A DNA stretch of 49,313 nt from Novosphingobium capsulatum. Lineage in GTDB: Bacteria; Pseudomonadota; Alphaproteobacteria; Sphingomonadales; Sphingomonadaceae. The notes below the pieces were generated by a model. The model was not told the origin of the DNA, did not search any database, and worked only from the letters and a program-made list of their open reading frames with translations. A program made the translations under genes and the position numbers. Positions within the stretch are counted from its first letter, which is position 1, and each line of letters opens with the position of its first letter. The stretch lies in contig DQVI01000219.1 of assembly GCA_015661825.1 (NCBI GenBank), positions 1-49,313 on the forward strand. Reading direction: 5' to 3'. This document shows positions 9,490 through 16,750 of this stretch, piece after piece.

Positions 9490-10184
9490 CGACGGGACCC
9501 TCGTTGGAGTGACCCACCCGGTCGGGCAGGCTTCGGGGGATTGCCACCCAGCAAGCGACCGGCGATCACACCAGCGGCAGGATCGGTCAGCGATTGTTCC
9601 ACGTGGAACAGGTGCCGCCAGGTTTGGGGCAGTATAGCCAATTCCTGCGCAGCCTTCGCCCCTTTTGGCAGCAACCACACCGTTTCCGATGTGGAAAAAC
9701 GCGCAGAAATCGCAAGAAGCTTGTCCAGCGGCGCAAAAGCGCGCGCCGAAAGCACCGCATGCTGTTGATCTGGCAGGTCTTCGACGCGCGCCAGAACGAC
9801 TTGCACATGGGCAAGATCCAGTTCCTGTGCGGCGCGAGCCAGCCATTCGGTCCGCAAGCGACGCGAATCGACCAACGTGACCGGGCGTTCGGGCTGAAGC
9901 GCGGCGATCACCAGCCCCGGAAAGCCCGCCCCCGTCCCCAGATCGAGCCAGGAGCCCTCGGGGAGTGTTTCACGTGGAACAGCCAGAAGCTGGGCGCTGT
10001 CGACAATGTGGCGCTGCCAGACCATCGGGATCGTCCCACGGGCGATCAGGTTCTGCCGCTCGTTCTCCTCGACCAGCAGATCGACGAGGCGGGCCAGACG
10101 CGCCATGGTGACGTCATCGACATGAAGCACCCGGCGCAGCCAGTCCCGCGCCTCGGCCTCAGTGGTGATGGGGGCCTGAACCAT
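9486..10184 (-). CDS. rsmG: 16S rRNA (guanine527-N7)-methyltransferase RsmG
   Basis: A 232-residue Rossmann methyltransferase (formerly GidB) that methylates G527 of 16S rRNA with S-adenosylmethionine. The SAM-binding loop DLGTGAGFPG is at about 81-90, and ENERQNLIA near the N-terminus is typical. I chose the ATG at 10184 because AGGAG lies 6 bases upstream. An ATG at 10226 overlaps the mnmG stop (ATGA) and would add 14 residues with no family support. Two parS sites fall inside the coding sequence, so its codons at 9595-9610 and 9966-9981 also serve DNA partition. Confidence 0.94.
   Translation of the reverse strand: MVQAPITTEAEARDWLRRVLHVDDVTMARLARLVDLLVEENERQNLIARGTIPMVWQRHIVDSAQLLAVPRETLPEGSWLDLGTGAGFPGLVIAALQPERPVTLVDSRRLRTEWLARAAQELDLAHVQVVLARVEDLPDQQHAVLSARAFAPLDKLLAISARFSTSETVWLLPKGAKAAQELAILPQTWRHLFHVEQSLTDPAAGVIAGRLLGGNPPKPARPGGSLQRGSRR
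9595..9610. promoter_or_regulatory. parS: parS site 1 (inside rsmG)
   Basis: TGTTCCACGTGGAACA is a perfect 16-bp palindrome and a one-step variant of the universal parS TGTTTCACGTGAAACA. It is read in rsmG as codons for FHVEQ. It is about 100 bases from the parA start and 10.4 kb from the putative oriC. Confidence 0.95.
9966..9981. promoter_or_regulatory. parS: parS site 2 (inside rsmG)
   Basis: TGTTTCACGTGGAACA differs from the universal parS in one base. It lies in the rsmG coding sequence, read as VPRET on the minus strand, and is identical to site 3. Confidence 0.95.
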
Positions 10185-10222
10185 CGTGGTCTCCTGCGAA
10201 TTGCCCTGCATATCTGGCGTCA

Positions 10223-12073
10223 TCATGCCGCGACCCGGCGCTTGGCATGGACCAGCAGGCTGGCCAGCGCCGCCGGGGTGATCCCCGCCAGACGCCCGGC
10301 AGCCGCCAGTGTTTCGGGCCGGGCCTGACTGAGCCGCTCGACCATCTCATTGGAGAGACCGGGCACCTGATCATAGGGGAAATCGGCGCCAAGCGGGACA
10401 CTCTCGTTGGCACGCAGATCGCGAAGCTCGGCCTCCTGCCGCGCCAGATAGGGGGCATAGGCCGCGTCTTCCTCCACCTCCTCGACCAGCAGCGGATCGG
10501 CGGGCATGGCGTCATCCACCCATGGAGCGAGATCGGGCAGGCGCACTTCGGGGAAGCGCAGCCATTCCATCAGACTCCGCCGTGCCCCATCCGCGCGGAC
10601 AGAGAGCCCGGCACGCGCCATCTCGCTCGGGGTGGTTTCCTGTGCCAGCGCCGTCTCCAGACGCGCGCGCGCCGCAAGCCGCTGCTCGAACCACGCGCGC
10701 CGTTCAGGGCCGACACAGCCCGCCGCGATGGCCAGTGGCGTCAACCGGGTCGAGGCATTGTTGGCCCGCAGGCGCAGGCGATATTCGGCCCGTGCGGTCA
10801 ACATGCGATAAGGCTCGCTCACCCCGTGGAGGGTGAGATCGTCGATCATCACCGCCATGTAGCTGGCCCCACGGTCGAGCGGGGCAGGCGCGGTCCCGCG
10901 CACGGCGGCGGCGGCATGCATGCCCGCCACCAGCCCCTGTGCCGCGGCTTCCTCGTAGCCGGTCGTGCCGTTGATCTGCCCCGCGCAATAGAGCCCCGGC
11001 ACGGCATGAAGCTCCAGACTGGGCTTGAGCGCGCGCGGGTCGATATGGTCATATTCGACGGCATAGCCGGGCACGACCACCTCGACCTGCTCCAGCCCTT
11101 CCATCGAACGCATCATGCCGATCTGGACATCGGTGGGCAGCGAGGTCGAAAGCCCGTTGGGGTAGACCAGATGATCGTCCAGCCCCTCGGGTTCGAGGAA
11201 GACCTGGTGGCTGTCGCGGTCAGCGAAGCGGAAGATCTTGTCCTCGATCGACGGGCAGTAGCGCGGCCCCCGCGCCCCGATCGCGCCCGAGAACAGGGGC
11301 GAGCGATCCAGCCCGGCACGGATGATGTCGTGGGTGCGGGCATTGGTCCGGCTGATCCCGCAGAAGATCTGGGGCAGCGGACGCGATGACGTCAGCGGCG
11401 ACATCGTCCAGGGTTCGACGTCACTGTGCTGCTCTTCCAGCCTTGCCCAGTCGATAGTCCGGCCATCGAGGCGCGGCGGCGTCCCGGTCTTGAGCCGGGC
11501 CATCGGCAACTCGGCCTCGCGCAACTGGGCGGCCAGACGGTGGGCGGCATCCTCGCCGATGCGTCCGCCTTCCATCCGCTCCTCGCCCCGGAACAGCCGC
11601 GCGCCCAGGAATGTGCCGGTGCACAGCACCACCGCCTGCGCCGCCAGTGCGGTGCCATCGGCGAGGGTCACCCCTTCGACCCGGCCCCCGGCCAGACGCA
11701 GCGCCGCTGCCTCTCCGGCGATGACGGTCAGCCCGTCCTGCGCGCCGACGATGGCCTGGACCGCCGCCTTGAACCGCTTGCGGTCGGCCTGAACACGGGG
11801 CCCCTGCACCGCGCTGCCCTTGGAGCGATTGAGCATCCGGTAGTGGATCGCCCCGGCATCTGCCGCCCGCGCGATGACGCCATCGAAGGCATCGACCTCG
11901 CGCACGAGGTGCCCTTTTCCAAGGCCACCAATGGCCGGGTTGCAGCTCATCGCCCCGATCTTGGCGGGATCGAAGCTGACCAGCGCAGTGCGCGCGCCCA
12001 TGCGGGCGGCAACGCAAGCCGCCTCGACGCCGGCATGACCGCCGCCGACCACGATGATGTCGAAGGAATGCAT
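10223..12073 (-). CDS. mnmG: tRNA uridine-5-carboxymethylaminomethyl synthesis enzyme MnmG
   Basis: A 616-residue FAD protein (GidA) that, with MnmE, makes the cmnm5 modification at wobble U34 of certain tRNAs, using methylene-THF and NADH. The N-terminal dinucleotide fold [14 protein letters not shown] is at 6-19. The [19 protein letters not shown] block and the late [16 protein letters not shown] segment are family hallmarks. Length is typical (about 620-630). ATG at 12073 gives the canonical [11 protein letters not shown] start. The gene follows mnmE on the same strand, with parS site 3 and a palindromic repeat between them. Confidence 0.97.
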   Translation of the reverse strand: MHSFDIIVVGGGHAGVEAACVAARMGARTALVSFDPAKIGAMSCNPAIGGLGKGHLVREVDAFDGVIARAADAGAIHYRMLNRSKGSAVQGPRVQADRKRFKAAVQAIVGAQDGLTVIAGEAAALRLAGGRVEGVTLADGTALAAQAVVLCTGTFLGARLFRGEERMEGGRIGEDAAHRLAAQLREAELPMARLKTGTPPRLDGRTIDWARLEEQHSDVEPWTMSPLTSSRPLPQIFCGISRTNARTHDIIRAGLDRSPLFSGAIGARGPRYCPSIEDKIFRFADRDSHQVFLEPEGLDDHLVYPNGLSTSLPTDVQIGMMRSMEGLEQVEVVVPGYAVEYDHIDPRALKPSLELHAVPGLYCAGQINGTTGYEEAAAQGLVAGMHAAAAVRGTAPAPLDRGASYMAVMIDDLTLHGVSEPYRMLTARAEYRLRLRANNASTRLTPLAIAAGCVGPERRAWFEQRLAARARLETALAQETTPSEMARAGLSVRADGARRSLMEWLRFPEVRLPDLAPWVDDAMPADPLLVEEVEEDAAYAPYLARQEAELRDLRANESVPLGADFPYDQVPGLSNEMVERLSQARPETLAAAGRLAGITPAALASLLVHAKRRVAA

Positions 12074-12113
12074 GGGCTCTGCCCTATCGCGATGGGCGTC
12101 TGGGGTCAAAGCG

Positions 12114-12129
12114 TGTTTCACGTGGAACA
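12114..12129. promoter_or_regulatory. parS: parS site 3 (between mnmE and mnmG)
   Basis: TGTTTCACGTGGAACA, identical to site 2, 40 bases upstream of the mnmG start and in non-coding DNA. Confidence 0.95.
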
Positions 12130-12150
12130 TCGCAAAGGAGAAACCCTTCC

Positions 12151-12224
12151 CTTCGTCATTCCCGCGCAGGCGGGAATCCAGCAGCGCCGTTCTCTGGATT
12201 CCCGCCTGCGCGGGAATGACGAAG
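12151..12224. repeat. REP-like 31-bp perfect inverted repeat, copy 1
   Basis: Two 31-bp arms (12151-12181 and 12194-12224) are exact reverse complements around a 12-base spacer. The core is CATTCCCGCGCAGGCGGGAA, itself a small palindrome. A second, slightly diverged copy is at 46502-46595. Arms with this core are a familiar dispersed extragenic palindrome in many proteobacteria. Here it sits between the mnmE stop and mnmG. Confidence 0.9.
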
Positions 12225-12231
12225 TGGGGAG

Positions 12232-13536
12232 CTACTTCCCGATGCAAAAGCGCCCGAACAGCGCATCGAGCATGTCTTCCGTCCCGGCCCGGCCCACCAA
12301 AGTGTCGAGCGCGCGGCGGGCGAGGCGCAATTGTTCGGCCGCCAGAAGAGGGTCTTGTTCCGCACATGAACCAAGCAAGGCCGCGCGCACTTGCGCAAGC
12401 AGACCGTGCTGACGGGCATTGAGGGCCGCCTCTCCCGGCACGGGCAGGCTGGCACGGGCATGGGCGACGAGGTCTGTCCGCAGGGCTCCCAGACCTTCCC
12501 CGCTGTGGACCGAGAGGCGGTGGCGGGGGCTGGCCTTGGCCGGGGCGGCGAGGTCGTCGCTACGGGCGGAAAGCTCCCACAGCGGGGTACCCTCGGGCCC
12601 CTCCCCCTCAGGACCAAGCCAAAGGATCAGGTCGGCCCTGGCCGCTTCGGCGCGGGCGCGGGCGATGCCGATGCGCTCGATCTCGCCTGCGCCCTCATCG
12701 CGCAGGCCTGCGGTGTCGACGAAGGTGAACGGCACGCCTTCGATGGCCACGCTGCGGGTGAGCACGTCGCGCGTGGTGCCCGGTTCGGCGGCCGTGATCG
12801 CGGCTTCCTGTTCAACGAGGGCATTGAACAGGGTCGACTTGCCGGCGTTGGGCGGGCCGGCGAGGACCACGCGGAAGCCCTCGCGCAGGGGTTCGGCGCG
12901 GGGACGGTCGAGCCAGTGGGCCAGGTCCTGGGCGAGGTTGCGCGCGGTATCGACAAAGCCCGGCGGCAGCGTTTCGCCCCCCTCCTCCACATCATCCTCG
13001 TCCGAGAAATCGAGCAGGGCTTCCAGTTCGGCGGACAGGGTCAGCACCCCCTGACGCCATCCCTCGACCGCGCGCGAAAGCACGCCATCGGCCATGGCCA
13101 GCGCGGTGCGACGCTGGAGTTCGGTTTCGGCGCTGAGCAGGTCGGCCAGGCCTTCGGCCTCGTTGAGGTCGATCCGGCCATTGGCGAAAGCGCGGCGGGT
13201 AAACTCGCCCGCTTCGGCCCGGCGCAGATCGGGAAGACCGGCCAGCACGCGCTCGACCGCCGCGACGACGGCACGGCCACCATGAAGATGCAGTTCGGCG
13301 CTGTCCTCGCCCGTGGCCGTGGCTGGGCCGGGCAGCCACAGGACCATCGTGGCATCGAGCAGGCTGCCATCGGCAGGGTCGTGCAAATGGCGAAAGCTGG
13401 CGCGGCGCGGCGGCGGCAGGTGCCGCCCGGTCAGACGCCGAAGGGCGGTCCCGGCGTGGGGGCCGCTGATGCGGATCACGGCAATGCCTGCCGGAGGGGC
13501 GCCCGAGCTGAGGGCAAAGATCGTGTGCGCGGTCAT
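12232..13536 (-). CDS. mnmE: tRNA modification GTPase MnmE
   Basis: A 434-residue G-protein partner of MnmG in wobble-uridine modification. The N-terminal THF-binding domain (1-118) has IFALSSG and [14 protein letters not shown]. The inserted G domain has P-loop GPPNAGKS at 227-234, G2 GTTRD at 253-257 and G3 DTAG at 274-277. The protein ends in the invariant FCIGK with the catalytic cysteine. The G4 box (normally NKxD) is not recognisable; the best match is ARSD in WELSARSDD. The ATG at 13536 gives [12 protein letters not shown]. Confidence 0.96.
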   Translation of the reverse strand: MTAHTIFALSSGAPPAGIAVIRISGPHAGTALRRLTGRHLPPPRRASFRHLHDPADGSLLDATMVLWLPGPATATGEDSAELHLHGGRAVVAAVERVLAGLPDLRRAEAGEFTRRAFANGRIDLNEAEGLADLLSAETELQRRTALAMADGVLSRAVEGWRQGVLTLSAELEALLDFSDEDDVEEGGETLPPGFVDTARNLAQDLAHWLDRPRAEPLREGFRVVLAGPPNAGKSTLFNALVEQEAAITAAEPGTTRDVLTRSVAIEGVPFTFVDTAGLRDEGAGEIERIGIARARAEAARADLILWLGPEGEGPEGTPLWELSARSDDLAAPAKASPRHRLSVHSGEGLGALRTDLVAHARASLPVPGEAALNARQHGLLAQVRAALLGSCAEQDPLLAAEQLRLARRALDTLVGRAGTEDMLDALFGRFCIGK

Positions 13537-13605
13537 GAACCTCGCCCTAGCCGATCTGCCCTTGCCTGTCCTCCCGGACAATGGCCCGCAACCTGTGGGC
13601 GGCCC

Positions 13606-13875
13606 TTACTTCTTCTCGCCGTTCATCCCGGCCTTGAAACCGGCCATGGCGGCCCCTGCCCCATGCTCCATGAACTGCTGGAACAGCTTGAGCCCCATCT
13701 CGCCCATCGGGGCGATCTGCCGGGCATAGCCCTGCAACTGTTCGAGGCTGTGGCCACCCTGCATGGCCTTGGCAATGGCCTCGACATAGGCGTCGTTGGC
13801 CTTCGAGACGTCTGGCAATCCGAGGAAGCGGCGGGCCTCTTCCGGGCTGCACTCGATTTCGACATTCACTTTCAT
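13606..13875 (-). CDS. DUF6489 family protein
   Basis: An 89-residue small protein starting MKVNVEIECSPEEARRFLGLPDV, with conserved QFMEHG and ending in GEKK. It matches what I remember as DUF6489, a family common in sphingomonads and other alphaproteobacteria and of unknown function. There is no signal peptide or clear membrane segment. It is 69 bases upstream of mnmE on the same strand and could be co-transcribed with it. The ATG at 13875 is the only sensible start. Confidence 0.82.
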   Translation of the reverse strand: MKVNVEIECSPEEARRFLGLPDVSKANDAYVEAIAKAMQGGHSLEQLQGYARQIAPMGEMGLKLFQQFMEHGAGAAMAGFKAGMNGEKK

Positions 13876-14081
13876 GGCGAGCCTATCTCCCGTATGATAT
13901 TGTCGAAGTGCATGAGCGTGTCATGTCTGGCTGTCAAAGTCCATGTTTGGGCTCCACGACCGGGGTTCAAGCACGGACTCGATGCAAGCCTGATGAAAAC
14001 CGACCAACCGCCGGTAAACATCCCCGGTGAATTCCCGTCAGGCGGCAGGGTTGCGCCGGATCAATGCGACAGGCTCCGGAG

Positions 14082-14097
14082 TGTTCCACGTGAAACA
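14082..14097. promoter_or_regulatory. parS: parS site 4
   Basis: TGTTCCACGTGAAACA is the exact reverse complement of sites 2 and 3. It lies in the divergent gap between the DUF6489 gene and the NTF2-like gene and is the parS closest to the putative oriC (about 6 kb). An 11-bp direct repeat ACAGGCTCCGG flanks it (14069-14079 and 14113-14123). Confidence 0.95.
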
Positions 14098-14098
14098 C

Positions 14099-14135
14099 GG
14101 CGCTTTTGCTCAACAGGCTCCGGGGCAAAAGCGCC
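14099..14135 (+). repeat. Hairpin in the 5' leader of the NTF2-like gene
   Basis: GGCGCTTTTGC (14099-14109) pairs exactly with GCAAAAGCGCC (14125-14135), starting two bases after parS site 4 and ending 8 bases before the AGGAAGG ribosome site. It could shape the mRNA leader or simply be part of the parS surroundings. Confidence 0.6.
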
Positions 14136-14158
14136 AAGCACCAAAGGAAGGCAAACCC

Positions 14159-14545
14159 ATGCGTTTTGGACTGGCCGCCTGGCACCGGGCAATGCTCGCG
14201 GGGTGCCCTGACGAACTCCTGATCGATCTTCTGGCCGACGAAGCCGTGTTCCATTCGCCGGTGCTGCACACGCCCCAGCAAGGCAAGGAGGCCGTCGCGC
14301 TTCATCTCGGCGCGATCTGCCGGGCTATCGGCACCACCGGATTCACGTATGTCCGCGAACTGGTCGACGGGCCCGAGGCCGCGCTCGAATTCACCGCGCA
14401 GATCGATGGCGTGGAAATGAGCGGGGTTCACCTGATCCGCTTCGACCTTGAAGGGCGCATCGTCGACTTCACGGTTCTGGTGCGTCCGTTCGATGCCGCC
14501 GACCGGCTCTGGCGCAAGATGGCCGAAGCCTTGCAGGACGAATAA
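14159..14545 (+). CDS. NTF2-like / SnoaL-fold protein
   Basis: A 128-residue protein starting at ATG 14159, behind AGGAAGG at 14144-14150. The cone-shaped NTF2 fold is suggested by WHRAMLAGCPDELLIDLLADEAVFHSPVLHTPQQGKEAV, followed by beta strands and a closing VRPFDAADRLWRKM. The family includes small-molecule isomerases and many proteins of unknown role; no catalytic residues can be assigned. It is a single gene convergent with rho, from which a strong terminator separates it. Confidence 0.75.
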   Translation: MRFGLAAWHRAMLAGCPDELLIDLLADEAVFHSPVLHTPQQGKEAVALHLGAICRAIGTTGFTYVRELVDGPEAALEFTAQIDGVEMSGVHLIRFDLEGRIVDFTVLVRPFDAADRLWRKMAEALQDE

Positions 14546-14566
14546 GGAGAGGGCTTCCCTCCCCCG

Positions 14567-14624
14567 ATGCTGCGCACAAAAAAAGCGGGGCCCGAAACCG
14601 GGCTCCGCTCTTTTTGCGCAGCAT
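14567..14624. terminator. Bidirectional terminator between NTF2-like gene and rho
   Basis: An inner GC stem (14584-14594 with 14599-14609, loop AAAC) is flanked by an A-tract and a T-tract. An outer perfect 10-bp stem, ATGCTGCGCA (14567-14576) with TGCGCAGCAT (14615-14624), encloses it. The symmetry suits termination from both sides. Confidence 0.93.
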
Positions 14625-14657
14625 GAACGCCGTGGGGCGTTCTTACTGATTCATGCC

Positions 14658-15914
14658 TTACTGATTCATGGTCGCGAAGAAGTCTTCGTTGGTCTTGGAA
14701 TCCTTCATCTTGTCGAGAAGGAATTCCATCGCGTCGACCGTGCCCATCTGCATGAGGATGCGGCGCAGGACCCACATCTTGCTGAGCTGGTCGCGCGGAA
14801 CCAGCAGTTCTTCCTTGCGGGTGCCGCTCTTGCCCACGTCGAGCGCGGGGAAGATGCGCTTGTCGGCCACCTTGCGGTCGAGCACGATTTCCGAGTTGCC
14901 GGTGCCCTTGAATTCTTCAAAGATCACTTCGTCCATGCGGCTGCCGGTGTCGATCAGCGCGGTGGCGATGATCGAGAGCGAACCGCCTTCCTCGATGTTG
15001 CGCGCCGCACCGAAGAAGCGCTTGGGACGCTGGAGCGCGTTGGCGTCGACACCGCCGGTCAGCACCTTGCCCGACGAGGGGACCACGGTGTTGTAGGCGC
15101 GGCCCAGACGCGTGATCGAGTCGAGCAGGATGACCACGTCGCGCTTGTGCTCGACGAGGCGCTTGGCCTTCTCGATCACCATCTCGGCGACCTGGACGTG
15201 ACGCGAGGCGGGTTCGTCGAACGTCGAGGAGATCACCTCGCCCTTCACCGAACGCTGCATGTCGGTCACTTCTTCCGGGCGTTCGTCGACCAGCAGGACG
15301 AGCAGGAACACTTCCGGGTGGTTGTCGGTGATCGCCTTGGCGATGTTCTGGAGCAGCACGGTCTTGCCGGTGCGCGGCGGCGCCACGATCAGCGCGCGCT
15401 GGCCCTTGCCCTGCGGGCTGACCAGATCGATCACGCGGGCCGACTTGTCCTTGACGGTCGGGTCGAGCGTGTCGAGCTTCAGACGCTCGTTGGGATAGAG
15501 CGGGGTGAGGTTGTCGAAGTTGACGCGGTGGCGCACGGCCTCCGGCTCGTCGAAGTTCACCTTGATCAGGCGCGTGATCGCGAAATAGCGTTCGCCATCC
15601 TTGGGCGCGCGGATTTCGCCTTCGACGGTGTCACCCGTGCGCAGGCCCCACTTGCGGACCTGGTTGGGCGAGACATAAATGTCGTCGGGCCCGGCCAGAT
15701 AGTTGGCCTCGGGGCTGCGCAGGAAGCCGAAACCGTCGGGGAGAACCTCGATCGTGCCGATGCCGAGGATTTCCTCGCCATCGTCCGCCACTTCCTTGAG
15801 GATGGCGAACATCAGGTCCTGACGGCGCATCGTGCTCGCGCCTTCCACGCCCAGCTCTTCGGCCATTCCGACCAGCTCGGCGGGGGTCTTCTTCTTGAGT
15901 TCCTTGAGATGCAT
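14658..15914 (-). CDS. rho: Transcription termination factor Rho
   Basis: A 418-residue hexameric RNA helicase. The N-terminal helix-bundle and cold-shock-like RNA-binding domain (about 1-130) begins [15 protein letters not shown]. The Walker A APPRTGKT is at 178-185 and the Q-loop and R-loop region follows in the RecA core. Length matches the standard 418-419. ATG at 15914 is the family start; the frame is open upstream but non-conserved. The last four codons and stop are duplicated in tandem just downstream (14643-14657). The roughly 245-base leader up to hemJ is long and could carry autoregulatory Rho-binding sites. Confidence 0.98.
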   Translation of the reverse strand: MHLKELKKKTPAELVGMAEELGVEGASTMRRQDLMFAILKEVADDGEEILGIGTIEVLPDGFGFLRSPEANYLAGPDDIYVSPNQVRKWGLRTGDTVEGEIRAPKDGERYFAITRLIKVNFDEPEAVRHRVNFDNLTPLYPNERLKLDTLDPTVKDKSARVIDLVSPQGKGQRALIVAPPRTGKTVLLQNIAKAITDNHPEVFLLVLLVDERPEEVTDMQRSVKGEVISSTFDEPASRHVQVAEMVIEKAKRLVEHKRDVVILLDSITRLGRAYNTVVPSSGKVLTGGVDANALQRPKRFFGAARNIEEGGSLSIIATALIDTGSRMDEVIFEEFKGTGNSEIVLDRKVADKRIFPALDVGKSGTRKEELLVPRDQLSKMWVLRRILMQMGTVDAMEFLLDKMKDSKTNEDFFATMNQ

Positions 15915-16126
15915 TTTTTGTGTGTTCCGAATGCGGAAGTTCCGGGTTGGAAAATGGCCGGCGGGCCGATGGGCTTGGAGAAAGCAGACCCGGTCGCATC
16001 GTCTGCGACCCTCTTGCCGGACGAGACTTGCGTTATGCCTGCTTGAGGCCAGCGTCAATCGGGGGATTGGCCCGATTGCACCCGGATGGGCCGAAAGGGC
16101 AGTGTTTTGGGGTTTTCGGCGTTGTG

Positions 16127-16155
16127 GAGGGCCCCGGATCAAGCCCGGGCCCCTC
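16127..16155. repeat. Imperfect GGGCCCCGG hairpin after hemJ
   Basis: GAGGGCCCCGG and a near-complementary CCCGGGCCCCTC surround ATCAA, 6 bases past the hemJ stop. It is related in sequence to the hairpins at 5313 and 18951, and probably forms the 3' end of the hemJ message. Confidence 0.5.
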
Positions 16156-16161
16156 AAAAGA

Positions 16162-16605
16162 TCAGAACGGCTTGAGGATCACCAGGATCACGATCAGCAC
16201 GCCCAGAATGCCCGGAACTTCGTTGAGCAGGCGCAGTTGCTTGCCGCTCAGGCGGCGTTCGCCGCGCGCCAGAGCCCGGTGATAGCGCGCCAGCCAGATG
16301 TGATAGCCGGTCAGGATCACGACCAGCAGCAGCTTGGCATGGAGCCAGCCTTGCGTGAACCAGCCGCCCGTGGCCGCCATGGCGAGCCCCAGAATCCACA
16401 CGACCGCCACCGAAGGCGCCATGATGATCTTCATCAGCTTGCGCTCGCGATCGGTCCAGACCGCGTTTTCGGGCGAATTGACCGGCGTTTCCTGATGATA
16501 GACGAACAGACGCGGCAACATGAACAGCCCCGCCATCCAGAAGATCACGAAAATGACGTGGCCGGCCTTGAGCCAGAGATAGAGCATAGAGAGCACCTGC
16601 AACAT
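16162..16605 (-). CDS. hemJ: Protoporphyrinogen IX oxidase HemJ
   Basis: A 147-residue integral membrane protein (UPF0093) that oxidises protoporphyrinogen IX to protoporphyrin IX in heme synthesis. It has about four transmembrane helices, with the family signature [29 protein letters not shown] (His and Arg conserved, shown here in part) and a second block [11 protein letters not shown]. Starts at ATG 16605 or 16587 are both possible; the latter (MLYLWLKAG) fits many family members and has AGGTG 7 bases upstream. It lies between rho and the S9 peptidase, near hemE of the same pathway. Confidence 0.92.
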   Translation of the reverse strand: MLQVLSMLYLWLKAGHVIFVIFWMAGLFMLPRLFVYHQETPVNSPENAVWTDRERKLMKIIMAPSVAVVWILGLAMAATGGWFTQGWLHAKLLLVVILTGYHIWLARYHRALARGERRLSGKQLRLLNEVPGILGVLIVILVILKPF

Positions 16606-16721
16606 GAGCCTTGTTCTAGCGCCGGAGAAACAGGACCGAAACGCCCTTTTCGATGAAACGTCGCCAGATTTCGGGAACTGGCGCTGATTGCCATGCCCGC
16701 CCTGGCCAAAGCTGATGGGGT

Positions 16722-16741
16722 GCAGGGGCGATGGCCCCTGC
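16722..16741. terminator. Hairpin downstream of S9 peptidase gene
   Basis: GCAGGGGC (16722-16729) pairs with GCCCCTGC (16734-16741), 9 bases beyond the peptidase stop. There is no U-run on the minus strand, so it is a likely 3'-end structure rather than a proven terminator. Confidence 0.5.
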
Positions 16742-16750
16742 TTTATCCCC

